A stretch of 64,000 nt of DNA from Caballeronia sp. INDeC2 (GCF_023631325.1 NZ_JALQDG010000042.1:310001-374000); one strand, 5' to 3'. Counted from the stretch's first letter, positions 52,668-62,326 are shown. Notes: generated from the letters alone by a model not told the origin. Made by a program: numbers and translations.

Positions 52668-55063
52668 GCGTGGTTTCTCCTATCGGTTGGCATGCCCATC
52701 GGCGCGAGCAGCACCGACACCAGAATGCCGAGCGTCAGCGTGACGCCGAAGCTCCTGAGCGCGGGCATCGCGCTCATGCCGAGCATGCCGAACGACAGCA
52801 GCGTCGTCGCCGCCGACAGCAGCACGCCCGTCCAGACCGCGCCGATATCCGCGCCGTCGCGCATGCATCCTTCGCGCAGGAACACCGCGTAATTCGCGCC
52901 GACGCCGAGCACCAGCATCAGCGCGAGGCAGTTGAACAGAGTGAGCGGCACGCGCGCATAGCCGAACGCCGCGAGCGTCACGCCGATGGCGAGCAGCACG
53001 GGCAGGATCGTCGCGATGCCGCCGCACACGCGATAGCGCGCACACATCAGCACGAGCACGAGCAGCAGCGCGCCGCCGAGCCATAAGGCGCTGTCGACGC
53101 GATATTCGCCGAACAGCTTCGACACGCTCGCGGCTTTGTCGACGAACGCGACGCCTTCGGTCGCGCGCGCGGTCTCGATCAGCGCGGGCAGATTCTGCGG
53201 CGTGACGCGGCGCGGCATCACGATGGCCGCGTAGCCGCGCTGACCGTGCGCATCGACCGCGCCGAGCCACAAATGCGCGAACGGCTTCGACCAGTTCGCC
53301 GCGAGCCAGCGCTCGACCGAGAGCGGCGGCGTGTCCGTGCGCGCGAACGAGGCGATCCACGCGTCGGCGATCTCGTCGCGGAAACCCGCTTGCAGCAGCA
53401 TCTCGCGCAAGGCGGCGGGATGAGCGAAGACGCGTCGATCGAGCAGCGCGCGATCCTCGGCCTGACGCCGCGCCGACGGCACGAACTGCGTGGCCGCGCG
53501 CCAGCCGTCCACCGACTGCGCGCCCGGCAGCGCATCGAGCTTCGCGCCGAGCGCTTCCGCGCGCTGCAACACGAGTTCCTGCGTGGCGCCTTGCACCACG
53601 AAAAACTGCGCGGTGTTGTCGATGCCGACCGCGTCGCGCACCTGATTCTCCTGCGCGACGAGCACGGGATCGCGCTGGATCAGCAGATGGATGTCGTCGT
53701 CGCTCTCGAGCATCGTCCAGCCAGGTGCGCACACGGCGGCGAGCACGATGGCGACGGCCCACACGCGCCTGGCACCGATCGCGCGCTGCCAGCGGGCGAG
53801 TAGCACGGCCGCGCGCGCGAAGAGACGCCGCTGCGTGGCCTTCGGTCCCTTCGGCAACATGGCGGGCAGCAGCGACATGACGGACGCGAACGCGACGCAG
53901 ATGCCCGTCATCGCGAAACAGGCGATCTGCTTGAGCGCGGGAAACGGCGCCCACGCGAGGATCGCATAGCCGAGCAGACTGGTGGCGAGCGCCACCGAAA
54001 GCGCGGGCCGCACCGAACGCGCGCCCTGCTTCGCGTCCCAGTCGCGCGGCGCGCCGAGATAGACGACGAAGTATTGAATCGAATAATCGACGGCCTCGCC
54101 GATCAGACTCGCGCCGAACACGAGCGTCAGCAGATGCAGCTTGCCGAACACGGCCATCGTGACGGCGAGCGCGCCGCCGACGCCGAGCGCCGTCGACAGA
54201 AATCCGAGCAGCAGGAGACGCGGCGAGCGAAACACCCACAGCATCAAGAGCGCGATGCCGCATGCGGACGCGATGCCGATCAGATGCACCTCGCGTTCCG
54301 ATGCGCGCCGCGCCGACTCCGCGTAGAACACGGCGCCCGCCCGCGCGACCGACGCATCGGGCCAGGCCGGCCGCAACGACGCCTCCGCCCGCGACGCCGC
54401 CGACAGCACCGCGCGCTGCACGCGCGATTCGTACGCCGAGCCGTTCAGCGTCGTGACGACGAGCACGCTGGTCACGTCGCCGCGATGCGCGACGAGCATG
54501 TTGTCTTCGAGATCGAGATTCGATGTCGCGAGCGGCAGGTCGGAGAGCCAGCGTTCGAGCCAGCCGAACGGATCGACGGCGAGCTGCGTCGCGAGCGGAC
54601 CGCGCACGGGGTTGTAGAGGCGCTGCATCAGCGCGTCGTGCAGCGATGCCGCGCCGCCGGCCGCGTGCGTGAGCGCGTCGCGATCGTCGCGCGTCAGCAG
54701 GCCGAAGCGATGAGGCATGTAGAGCGCCCCGATCTGCGCGATATCGAAGGGCGGCAATTCCGCCGTCACCGATGCGAACGCGCCGCTTTGTTTCAGCGCC
54801 GCGCCGAACTGGCGGGCGGCGGCTTTCGCGCGCTCCGCGTCCCGGCTCGACACGAGGAACACCGTGCGGTCGCCGAGCGCGCCCGCGAGTTGATCGACGG
54901 CTTTTTCGGCAACGGGATTCGCCTCCGTCGCGGGCAAGAGCGCGAGCAGGTTCGTCTCCAGCGGCGACGGCCCGGAAAAACGATGCACGCAATACAGCGC
55001 CACGACGAGCGCGAACGCGAACCAGACGGCGCGGACGCGCCACAGCGAAGGCGTCGGTCTCAC
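52664..55063 (-). CDS. MMPL/RND-family exporter of APE cluster
   Basis: 799-residue transporter with two halves of membrane helices and large periplasmic loops. GTG at 55063 overlaps the LolA-like stop (GTGA). Blocks GASLIGEAVDYSIQYFVVYL near residue 360 and VLGVGANYAVFLREG near residue 725 are the conserved fourth helices of each half. It likely moves the polyene or its lipid conjugate out of the inner membrane, with the LolA-like protein as periplasmic carrier. Confidence 0.9.
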   Translation of the reverse strand: MRPTPSLWRVRAVWFAFALVVALYCVHRFSGPSPLETNLLALLPATEANPVAEKAVDQLAGALGDRTVFLVSSRDAERAKAAARQFGAALKQSGAFASVTAELPPFDIAQIGALYMPHRFGLLTRDDRDALTHAAGGAASLHDALMQRLYNPVRGPLATQLAVDPFGWLERWLSDLPLATSNLDLEDNMLVAHRGDVTSVLVVTTLNGSAYESRVQRAVLSAASRAEASLRPAWPDASVARAGAVFYAESARRASEREVHLIGIASACGIALLMLWVFRSPRLLLLGFLSTALGVGGALAVTMAVFGKLHLLTLVFGASLIGEAVDYSIQYFVVYLGAPRDWDAKQGARSVRPALSVALATSLLGYAILAWAPFPALKQIACFAMTGICVAFASVMSLLPAMLPKGPKATQRRLFARAAVLLARWQRAIGARRVWAVAIVLAAVCAPGWTMLESDDDIHLLIQRDPVLVAQENQVRDAVGIDNTAQFFVVQGATQELVLQRAEALGAKLDALPGAQSVDGWRAATQFVPSARRQAEDRALLDRRVFAHPAALREMLLQAGFRDEIADAWIASFARTDTPPLSVERWLAANWSKPFAHLWLGAVDAHGQRGYAAIVMPRRVTPQNLPALIETARATEGVAFVDKAASVSKLFGEYRVDSALWLGGALLLVLVLMCARYRVCGGIATILPVLLAIGVTLAAFGYARVPLTLFNCLALMLVLGVGANYAVFLREGCMRDGADIGAVWTGVLLSAATTLLSFGMLGMSAMPALRSFGVTLTLGILVSVLLAPMGMPTDRRNHA

Positions 55064-55695
55064 GGCATGCCCAGCAATGCGCGCTCGGCGGACGACAGAT
55101 CGTCGGCGGCTTCGCTCTTCGTGAACTCGATGCGCGTGACGTCGCCGTTGGCGAGATCGATCCGCAGGCTGCGAAGATACGCGCCGCCCGTCATGTGCAG
55201 GCCCTTGATCGCTTGCGCGAGCTGCGGCTGATTCGGCTTGAGGCTTAGCGTCCAGTCCGACGGCGAGCCCTGTGCATCGACATCGAATTGCGAGTACAAC
55301 GCGGACATATCGCCGCCGAGCATCGCGCGCATCATCTTCGATACTTGCGCGACGCCGCGCATGCCTTGCGCGCTTTTCGTGCGGATGCGGCTGCCGTTCG
55401 CATCGATTTCGGCGACGCCCGCATCGGTGATGACGTAGGTCGTCGAATAAGGCGTGTCCACGCGCCAGATCACGCCGCGATCGCGCTGAAACACGAGCAT
55501 GCCCGTGCTGACGAGCGGTTGCTTCATCGCGGAGAGCGTCTGCGTCTGCGTGAATTGCGCGCGCACGCCCTTCATCTGCGCGAGGCGGGCCGTCACTTGC
55601 GAGACGAGCGCCGTGTTGCCGCTCGCGGCCTGCGCGGACGTTGCGGCAAGCAGCAGCGCGATGAGCGCCGCGCGGAACATCTTTAACGCGCCCAT
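55060..55695 (-). CDS. LolA-like outer-membrane lipoprotein carrier protein
   Basis: 211-residue periplasmic protein. The ATG at 55695 has GGAG 5 nt upstream; an alternative ATG at 55680 begins MFRAALIALLLAATSAQA. The mature part fits the LolA fold: ARLAQMKGVRAQFTQTQTLS near residue 37, GMLVFQRDRGVIWRVDTPYS near residue 67. In APE clusters such proteins are thought to ferry the aryl-polyene lipid across the periplasm. Confidence 0.86.
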   Translation of the reverse strand: MGALKMFRAALIALLLAATSAQAASGNTALVSQVTARLAQMKGVRAQFTQTQTLSAMKQPLVSTGMLVFQRDRGVIWRVDTPYSTTYVITDAGVAEIDANGSRIRTKSAQGMRGVAQVSKMMRAMLGGDMSALYSQFDVDAQGSPSDWTLSLKPNQPQLAQAIKGLHMTGGAYLRSLRIDLANGDVTRIEFTKSEAADDLSSAERALLGMP

Positions 55696-56120
55696 ACGCG
55701 CTCCAGCTTTTCGAACACGACCGGCGGCGACAGGAACTGCAATTCCTGCGTGGCCGCATCGACGGCGACCTGGATCGTGTAACCCTTCGTCAGACGCTGG
55801 CCCGTTTCGCAATCGACGAGTTCATAGCCGATCTTCAGCCGATTCTCGTATTCGAGCAGTTCGGCGCGCACTTCGATGCGCTGTCCGTAAGTCGCGGGAC
55901 GCACGTATTTCAGATGCGCCTCGACGACCGGCCACACGTAACCCGACGCCTGCATCTCGCGATAGTCGTAGTCGAACGCGCGTTGCAGCGCCGAGCGGCC
56001 CGCCTCGAAATACTTGAGATAGTGGCCGTGCCAGCACACGTTCATCGCATCGACATCGTGAAACGGCACTTCGACGATCGCGCTCGCCTTGAGCGTGCGC
56101 GCCGGCATGACATCGGCCAT
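55683..56120 (-). CDS. Acyl-ACP/CoA thioesterase, 4-hydroxybenzoyl-CoA thioesterase-like
   Basis: 145-residue hotdog thioesterase. Catalytic-loop VPFHDVDAMNVCWHGHYLKY near residue 20 holds the Asp of the family. It probably releases or edits acyl chains, as ApeK does. ATG at 56120 overlaps the ammonia-lyase stop by one base and its own 3' end overlaps the LolA-like start. Confidence 0.88.
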   Translation of the reverse strand: MADVMPARTLKASAIVEVPFHDVDAMNVCWHGHYLKYFEAGRSALQRAFDYDYREMQASGYVWPVVEAHLKYVRPATYGQRIEVRAELLEYENRLKIGYELVDCETGQRLTKGYTIQVAVDAATQELQFLSPPVVFEKLERVWAR

Positions 56121-57691
56121 CACGCGTCCTCCGCGTGCGCATCGACGAGCGCGCACGCCGCGATGCGTGCCGTCAGCGCGCGCAGATCGCGTTCGAGCGC
56201 GCGGTCTTCGTCGACGAACGGCGACACCGACGCGATCGCCGCCGCGAATTCGCGCAACGGCGCGGGCACCGGCGTCTTCGGATCGATGCGCAAGCGCAGA
56301 TTCAGCGCCTGCACGGCGGCGAGCGTATGCGCGGCCGCGACCTGCTCCGTCAGTTCGAGCACGCGCAGGCAGTCGCGCGCCGCGATCGTGCCCATGCTGA
56401 CCTTGTCCTGGTTGTGCGCCTCCGTCGAGCGCGAGAACACGCTTGCGGGCATCGTGTGCTTGAGCGCCTCGGCGGTCCACGCCGACGCTGATATCTGCAC
56501 GGCCTTGAAGCCGTGATTGATCGGCGCGCGTGCGGGCGTCGCGCCCGTCAGATTGCGCGGCAGGCCGTTGTTGAACTTGTCGTCGACGATCAAGGCGAGC
56601 TGGCGATCCATCAGGTCCGCGAGATTGGCGACGGCCGTCTTGAGCGCATCCATCGCGAACGCGATATGGCCGCCGTAGAAGTTGCCGCCGTGCAGCACGC
56701 GCTCGGCGTCCGGGTCGATCAGCGGATTGTCGTTCGCGCTGTTCAGCTCGTTTTCGATGTCGCGGCGCATCCACGTGAGCGCGTCGGCCGCCACGCCGAT
56801 CACGTGCGGCGCGCAGCGTATCGAATAGCGATCCTGCAAGCGATGGCCCGGCGTGTCGTCGCGGCCCGCGAGATCGGCGCGGATCCATGCGGCGGCTTCG
56901 GCCTGTCCCGCATGCGGTTTCACCGCGAAGATCGTCGCGTCGAAGTGCGCGGCGCGGCCGTCGAGCGCGAGCGTCGAGAGCGCCGTGAGGCGCGCTGCCA
57001 GACGCGTCAGATGACGCGCGCGCGCGAATGCGAGACACGCGAGGCCGGTCATCACCGCCGTGCCGTTCATCAGCGCGAGCCCTTCCTTCGGCGCGAGCGT
57101 GAGCGGCTCGATGCCGAGCGCGGACCATACGCCGGAGGCATCGCGCAAGTCGCCGTCGAACAACACGTCGCGTTCGCCGACGAGCGCCGCCGCCACATAC
57201 GACAGCGGCGTCAGATCGCCGCTCGCGCCGACCGAGCCTTCCGACGGAATGCGCGGCAACACGCGATGGTTGATGAGGTCCGCGAGGCGTTCGAGCAGCA
57301 CGAGACGCACGCCGGAAAACCCATACGCGAGCGAGTTGAGCCGCGCGGCGATCACGGCGAGCGTGGCTTCGTCGTCCAGATACGCGCCCATGCCGCAGCC
57401 GTGATAGCGCGTGAGTTGCAGCGGCAGCGCTTCGACGAGTGCCATAGGCACATCGACAACGCATGCGTCGCCGTAACCGGTGTTCACGCCGTACACGGTC
57501 TTGCCCGCCGCGAGATGGCGGCGCAGGAAGTCCGCGCCGCGCTCGATGCGCGCGCGCCAGGCGGGATCGCGATTCAGCGCGACCGGCGTGCGGCGCGTGG
57601 CGATCGACACGACTTCTTCGATCGTCAGCCGCCGGCCGCCGAAAGTCACCGTCTGCGCGCGCAGGCCGTCGATCAGATCATGCTCGGACAT
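56120..57691 (-). CDS. Aromatic amino-acid ammonia-lyase (HAL/PAL/TAL family)
   Basis: 523-residue lyase that deaminates an aromatic amino acid to an arylacrylate, the likely aryl starter of the polyene. The self-forming MIO cofactor triad A156-S157-G158 lies in GSVGASGDLTPLSYVAAAL, and the catalytic Tyr67 in YGVNTGYGD. The selectivity pair is Tyr96-His97 (LTRYHGCGMG), neither the Phe-Leu of PAL, the His-Leu of TAL nor the Ser-His of HAL. Overlaps the preceding gene by 14 bp. Confidence 0.91.
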   Translation of the reverse strand: MSEHDLIDGLRAQTVTFGGRRLTIEEVVSIATRRTPVALNRDPAWRARIERGADFLRRHLAAGKTVYGVNTGYGDACVVDVPMALVEALPLQLTRYHGCGMGAYLDDEATLAVIAARLNSLAYGFSGVRLVLLERLADLINHRVLPRIPSEGSVGASGDLTPLSYVAAALVGERDVLFDGDLRDASGVWSALGIEPLTLAPKEGLALMNGTAVMTGLACLAFARARHLTRLAARLTALSTLALDGRAAHFDATIFAVKPHAGQAEAAAWIRADLAGRDDTPGHRLQDRYSIRCAPHVIGVAADALTWMRRDIENELNSANDNPLIDPDAERVLHGGNFYGGHIAFAMDALKTAVANLADLMDRQLALIVDDKFNNGLPRNLTGATPARAPINHGFKAVQISASAWTAEALKHTMPASVFSRSTEAHNQDKVSMGTIAARDCLRVLELTEQVAAAHTLAAVQALNLRLRIDPKTPVPAPLREFAAAIASVSPFVDEDRALERDLRALTARIAACALVDAHAEDA

Positions 57692-59429
57692 CGTTTCCTC
57701 CGGGTGCCGCGGCTTCCGTCATCGTTTTGCCGGGGCGCGCCCAGAAATCGAAAAAGTTGAACCATTGATAGGGCGCCTTGCGGCAATAGTGTTCGAGACG
57801 CGACGCGTAGCGCTGCGCCCACGCCGCGATGTGCTGCGCGCGCTCGCGGCGCGGCAACGCGATGCGCTCCGCGAACGGCTCGAAATACAGCCGATGCCGC
57901 CCGTCATGCTCTTTCAGGCAGAAGAACAGATACACGGGACAGCCGAGCGCATGCGCGAGCACGTACGGACCTTGCGCGAACGGCGCGCTCGCGCCGAGAA
58001 AGCGCGCGTACGTCGTGCGGCCCGAATCGTGCGCGGGCACGCGATCGCCGACGATCACGAGCAGCTCGCCCGCGTCGATGCGCGCCTTCATCATCATCGC
58101 GGTCTCGGGGCCGAAGTCGCTCACCTGCACGAGGCGGCTGGCGAAGTCGCCGTTCGCCGCCGAGAGCACGCTGTTGAAGCGCTTCGCGTGCTCCGTATAG
58201 ACGATGGCCGTCACCCTCGCGCGGCCGTTGCGCACCGCGAGCGCGCGTGACATTTCCAGATTGCCGAGATGCGCGCCGATCACGAGCGCGCCGCGCCCGC
58301 TTTCGATGAGCGTTTCGAACGCGGCGGGATCGTCGAAGATCACGTCGTCTTCGGCGATGCGGCCGGACCACGCGGCGAGCTTGTCCAGCCCCGACTGCGC
58401 GAACGCGAGCATCTGCCGATACGCGGAACGCCAGCCGGGGCGCGGCGTGCGCTCGCCCGTCGCGGCGTGCTCCAGATGTGCGAAATAGCGATGCGACGCG
58501 TCGCGCGCATCGCGTCCCGTCATCAGAAAGTAGCCGACGATCGGATGCAGCCACAGCCCCGTGAAGCGCACGCCGAACAGACGGCAACTGAGCGAGAGCA
58601 GCGCCATGCCGAGCCGGCTGCCGCGCTCCGCGACGCGCCACCAGCCCGCGTCGACACGTTCGGCGGTGGCCGCTTTACGCGGCAGCGCCTTGTGCGCGAG
58701 CAGCATCGGCGAACGCAGCAGCATGCCGCACACGAGCCGCGTGTGGCTCGCGCTGATGCGCACGTTGTCCCACAGCACGTCGAAGTGCGAGACGCCGTCG
58801 GTCGCGTAGGTGACGCGCGTCGGCACGGTGCGAAACGCGAGCCGCCGCCAGTGCAGACGCACGAGAATTTCGATGTCGAAGTCCATGCGCGTGCCGATGC
58901 GCACGCTGTCGATCAGCGCGCAGACCGCATCGAGCGGATACAGGCGAAAGCCGCACATCGAATCGCGGATCGTGAACGACAACGTTTCGATCCACACCCA
59001 GACGTGCGTCACGTAGCGGCCGTAGAGACGCGACTTCGGCACGCTTTCATCGTAGACGGGACGCCCGAGGATCACCGCGCCCGGCTCGGCGCGCGCGGCC
59101 TCGACGAAGCACGGCACGTCGTTCGCGTCGTGCTGGCCGTCGGCGTCTATCTGCAACGCATGCGTGTAGCCCGCGCGCCGCGCCGCGCGCAGACCCGCCA
59201 TCACGGCCGCGCCCTTGCCGCCGTTGACGGGCAGGCGCAGCAGCGTCATCTGCTCGCCATACTCCGCGGCGAGTTGCGCGAGGACCGCTTGCGTGGCGGC
59301 GTCGCTGCCATCGTCGACGACGAACATCGGCAAGCCGTGCACGCAGAGGCGCGCGACCGTGCCGCCGATCGCGTCCTTGTGGTTGTAGATCGGAATGACG
59401 ATGCACGTCCGCATGTTCGCGCCGCTCAT
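57678..59429 (-). CDS. Family 2 glycosyltransferase fused to LpxL/HtrB-like acyltransferase
   Basis: 583-residue bifunctional protein. The N-terminal GT2 domain (about 1-235) has FVVDDGSD and LQIDADGQHD; the C-terminal domain (about 275-570) has GAHLGNLEMSRAL, the HX4E acyltransferase motif. Such fusions in APE clusters are thought to attach a sugar and a fatty acid when anchoring the pigment in the outer membrane. ATG at 59429 overlaps the ligase stop; longer upstream frames lie inside the ligase gene. Confidence 0.88.
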   Translation of the reverse strand: MSGANMRTCIVIPIYNHKDAIGGTVARLCVHGLPMFVVDDGSDAATQAVLAQLAAEYGEQMTLLRLPVNGGKGAAVMAGLRAARRAGYTHALQIDADGQHDANDVPCFVEAARAEPGAVILGRPVYDESVPKSRLYGRYVTHVWVWIETLSFTIRDSMCGFRLYPLDAVCALIDSVRIGTRMDFDIEILVRLHWRRLAFRTVPTRVTYATDGVSHFDVLWDNVRISASHTRLVCGMLLRSPMLLAHKALPRKAATAERVDAGWWRVAERGSRLGMALLSLSCRLFGVRFTGLWLHPIVGYFLMTGRDARDASHRYFAHLEHAATGERTPRPGWRSAYRQMLAFAQSGLDKLAAWSGRIAEDDVIFDDPAAFETLIESGRGALVIGAHLGNLEMSRALAVRNGRARVTAIVYTEHAKRFNSVLSAANGDFASRLVQVSDFGPETAMMMKARIDAGELLVIVGDRVPAHDSGRTTYARFLGASAPFAQGPYVLAHALGCPVYLFFCLKEHDGRHRLYFEPFAERIALPRRERAQHIAAWAQRYASRLEHYCRKAPYQWFNFFDFWARPGKTMTEAAAPGGNDVRA

Positions 59430-61129
59430 GCGCGCTCCCGATATACGACCACGCCCGACGAACAGTCGCGCCCGTTCAGCCGATACGCGAAGCGCACGCG
59501 GCGGCGCGCGGCATCGTGCGCGAGTTCGAGGTCGAGCACCGCGCCGGGCGGCACGGGCGCCGTGAACTTGAGACGATCGATCGATGCCGTATCGCGCGTG
59601 CGCCCGACGTGCTCCGACGCGAGCCGGATCGCCCAATCGACCTGCACCACGCCGGGCAGGATCGGCAGATCCGGGAAGTGGCCGCCGAAGTGAACCAGCG
59701 TGGGCGGCACGCGCAGCTCGTAACGCAGGCTGTCGCCGTCGCGTGCTTCGGAGAGCACTTCGAAGCCTTCGGCACGCGCGCCGAACGCCGCCGTGACCGC
59801 CGCGACCGGCAGTTTGCCGCGCACGTCGAAAGGCAGCGCGATGCGAAAGCGCCAGCGGCGCGGCAGCAGCACGACATCGAAATACGCGGCGAGATGACGG
59901 CGCAGCGACTTCGCGAGCGCGACACGTCCTTCGTCGCGCAACGCGGCACTGCCTGCATCGCTCAACGCGACGACTGCGCCCACGCGCTCCCGCGACGCGC
60001 CCGCGAGCGGCACGACGCACGCCTGCGTCACATACGGATGCAGCGCGAGCCGCGCTTCCATCTCGGGCAGCGACACGCGCTTGCCGTCGAGCTTGATCAC
60101 GCGATCGAGGCGGCCTTGCAGGCGAAAACGGCCGTCGTCGTCGAGGAGAATCGCGTCGTCGGTGCGATGCCAGTCGCCATGGCCCAAATGCGGCGAGCGC
60201 ACTTCGAGCGCGCCGTCATCCGCGCGACGTACATCGACGCCATCGAGCGGTCGCCATGCCGACGTTTCGTTCTGCCTGCGCCACGCGATGCCGCCGGTTT
60301 CCGTGCTGCCGTAAATCTCGACGGGCGCATCGCCGAACACGTTCGCGTAGTCGTGCGCCGCGTCCGCCGCGAGCGGCCCGCCCGACGAAAAGAACACACG
60401 CGGCGCGGGCGTCAGTTCCGCAAAGCCGGCGAGCGCGGCCCAGCGCACGAGTTGCGCCGGCGACGACACCATCACGCTCGCGCCGCAATGATCGATGCGA
60501 GACTGCACTTGCTTCGGTTCCACGCACAACGCGCGATCGAAAGCGCGTCCCGCGGCGAGCGGCCACATCACGCGGAACAAGAGCCCGTAGATATGCCGAT
60601 GCGGCACGCTCGCGAGCATCGTCGCGTCGCCGACGAGCGCGCCCCACTCGCGTTCGAGCGTGCGCGCTTCGGCGTCGAATTGCGCGAGCGTCTTGTGGAT
60701 CGGCTTGGGCGTGCCGCTGCTGCCCGACGTGTAGAGCGTGAGCGGTGCATGCGGGTCGATCGGCATGGACGGCGCAGCGGGCCTCCACGTTTGCGTTGCG
60801 GCCAGCGCGCGGACGTCGTCGTCCGTCAGCATGGCGTCGTACGCGTGGGCGAGATCGGCGAGATAGCCGTGCGCCGAACTCGCGGGAATCACCGGCTCCT
60901 TGCCGCATGCGAACAGCGCGAAAAGCGCGCAGGCGAAGTCCAACGGATCGTCGATGCACAACGCATAGCGCCGCTCGTTCTGCTCGCGCAGCCACCAGGC
61001 GAGCGTGGCCGTGCGCGCGACAAAAGCCGCATGCGTGACGATGTGGTTAGCGGTGTCGGCGCGGTCGTCGCGGCAGACGGGCGTCAGCGCATCGCGGTTC
61101 GCGCACAGCAAGTCGTGCAACGCGATCAT
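59426..61129 (-). CDS. Acyl-ACP synthetase (AMP-ligase) fused to FabZ-like dehydratase domain
   Basis: 567-residue protein. The adenylation domain has TLYTSGSSGTPKPIHKTL near residue 130, YGSTETGGIAWR near residue 280, and GRLDRVIKLDGKRVSLPEME near residue 340, and would load the arylacrylate on an ACP (ApeH role). The last 130 residues form a hotdog domain with VHFGGHFPDLPILPGVV near residue 480, matching ApeI-type dehydratases. ATG at 61129 overlaps the preceding gene by 4 bp. Confidence 0.88.
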   Translation of the reverse strand: MIALHDLLCANRDALTPVCRDDRADTANHIVTHAAFVARTATLAWWLREQNERRYALCIDDPLDFACALFALFACGKEPVIPASSAHGYLADLAHAYDAMLTDDDVRALAATQTWRPAAPSMPIDPHAPLTLYTSGSSGTPKPIHKTLAQFDAEARTLEREWGALVGDATMLASVPHRHIYGLLFRVMWPLAAGRAFDRALCVEPKQVQSRIDHCGASVMVSSPAQLVRWAALAGFAELTPAPRVFFSSGGPLAADAAHDYANVFGDAPVEIYGSTETGGIAWRRQNETSAWRPLDGVDVRRADDGALEVRSPHLGHGDWHRTDDAILLDDDGRFRLQGRLDRVIKLDGKRVSLPEMEARLALHPYVTQACVVPLAGASRERVGAVVALSDAGSAALRDEGRVALAKSLRRHLAAYFDVVLLPRRWRFRIALPFDVRGKLPVAAVTAAFGARAEGFEVLSEARDGDSLRYELRVPPTLVHFGGHFPDLPILPGVVQVDWAIRLASEHVGRTRDTASIDRLKFTAPVPPGAVLDLELAHDAARRRVRFAYRLNGRDCSSGVVVYRERA

Positions 61130-61776
61130 GCCGCCTCCGCCCGCCGCGCGCGCGGCAGGATCACGAGATAGCGCCACACGATCTCGCCCGCGATCAACAC
61201 GCCGACGAGCGCATACGAGATCGCGCCGTTGTAGAGCGACCATGCCTCGCGCGGCCAATGCAGCGCGGTGTAAAGCGAGAACAGACCGTTCGCCATGAAG
61301 AACGCGCACCAGATTTGCGTGACGCGGCGCGTATGGCGCACGGCCGCTTCGCTCAGATCAGGCGTGCCGATGCGCGCGAATTTCTCGATCATCGACGGAC
61401 CGCGCACGAGCGTCGCACCGAATGCGATCAGCAAGCCGAGGTTCACGAGCGACGGATAGATATGCAGCAGGCGTTCGCTGTCGGTCCACACGATCGCGGC
61501 GGACGCGAAGCTCAGCATGAACGCCACGGTCCAGTCCACGCGCGTGAGCCTGCGCAGCGACATGCCGACCACGCCCGTGCCGATGCAGCGTTGCAGCCAG
61601 ATCAGCGCGAACAGCAGGCAACCGGCGTAGCGCGGCGCGTCCCACACCCACGCCGCCAGAATGACGGCGGGATAGGCGAGCTTGAGCACGACGTTCAGCA
61701 CGAAAGCGGCCCGGCCGCGCGCCTTTGCATCGACGGCTTGCGCGTCCGGCGCACGCGCGATCGGCGGCTGGATCAT
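61126..61776 (-). CDS. APE-cluster membrane protein (COG4648-like)
   Basis: 216-residue inner-membrane protein with about six hydrophobic segments. It resembles the uncharacterised membrane protein often found between the ACP and ligase genes in aryl-polyene clusters. No catalytic motif is seen. Overlaps on both sides by 4 bp indicate tight coupling. Confidence 0.8.
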   Translation of the reverse strand: MIQPPIARAPDAQAVDAKARGRAAFVLNVVLKLAYPAVILAAWVWDAPRYAGCLLFALIWLQRCIGTGVVGMSLRRLTRVDWTVAFMLSFASAAIVWTDSERLLHIYPSLVNLGLLIAFGATLVRGPSMIEKFARIGTPDLSEAAVRHTRRVTQIWCAFFMANGLFSLYTALHWPREAWSLYNGAISYALVGVLIAGEIVWRYLVILPRARRAEAA

Positions 61777-62030
61777 TCCTGTTCGACGAGCAGCGATCCG
61801 ACGGCGGCGACCACGTCCGCGACGGTGCGCACCGACTTGAACTCTTCGGGCTTGATGCGGCGGCCCGTCATTTCCTGGAGCTTGATCGCAAGATCGACGG
61901 CGTCGATGCTGTCCAGATCGAGCTCTTCATACAGATGCGCTTCGGGCGTCACGCGCTCGGGCGCGATCGCGAAGTTCTCTTCGAAGATGGCGCGGATGCG
62001 CTCAAGGATCTCGTTATCGGTCACGGTCAT
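61773..62030 (-). CDS. Acyl carrier protein (second of two)
   Basis: 85-residue ACP. The phosphopantetheine attachment Ser is in LDLDSIDAVDLAIKLQ near residue 41. Acidic four-helix composition is typical. One of two ACPs in the cluster; such pairs often divide starter and extender duties. Overlaps the neighbouring genes by 4 bp. Confidence 0.93.
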   Translation of the reverse strand: MTVTDNEILERIRAIFEENFAIAPERVTPEAHLYEELDLDSIDAVDLAIKLQEMTGRRIKPEEFKSVRTVADVVAAVGSLLVEQE

Positions 62031-62326
62031 TCCCCTTCTTTCGTAGTGCCGTCCGCAACATGCGCGAGCTCGCGCTGGCTCGCCACCAGCGCGACGAGCG
62101 TGTTGATCGAACGGAAATGCTCTCGCGTGCGCTCGTCGTTGGACGCGATGTTCAGTTGATAGTGTTCGCGCAACACGATGCCGATTTCGAGCGCGTCGAT
62201 CGAATCGAGACCTACGCCGTCGGTTTCGAAGAGAGGCGCATCGTCGTCGATGTCGGCGGGCTGCATGTCTTCGAGATCGAGGGCCTCGATCAGAAGCCTT
62301 TTGATTTCAAGCTTTAAAGAATCCAT
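62027..62326 (-). CDS. Acyl carrier protein (first of two)
   Basis: 99-residue ACP with the attachment Ser in GVGLDSIDALEIGIVL near residue 41. It overlaps the acyltransferase gene by 20 bp and the second ACP by 4 bp. Sequence differs clearly from the other ACP, so they are not a recent duplication. Confidence 0.93.
   Translation of the reverse strand: MDSLKLEIKRLLIEALDLEDMQPADIDDDAPLFETDGVGLDSIDALEIGIVLREHYQLNIASNDERTREHFRSINTLVALVASQRELAHVADGTTKEGE

Noticed and set aside
54074..55231. Plus-strand frame opposite the MMPL exporter gene
   Set aside because: Arg/Gln-rich antisense product with no recognisable domain; the minus-strand exporter explains the region.
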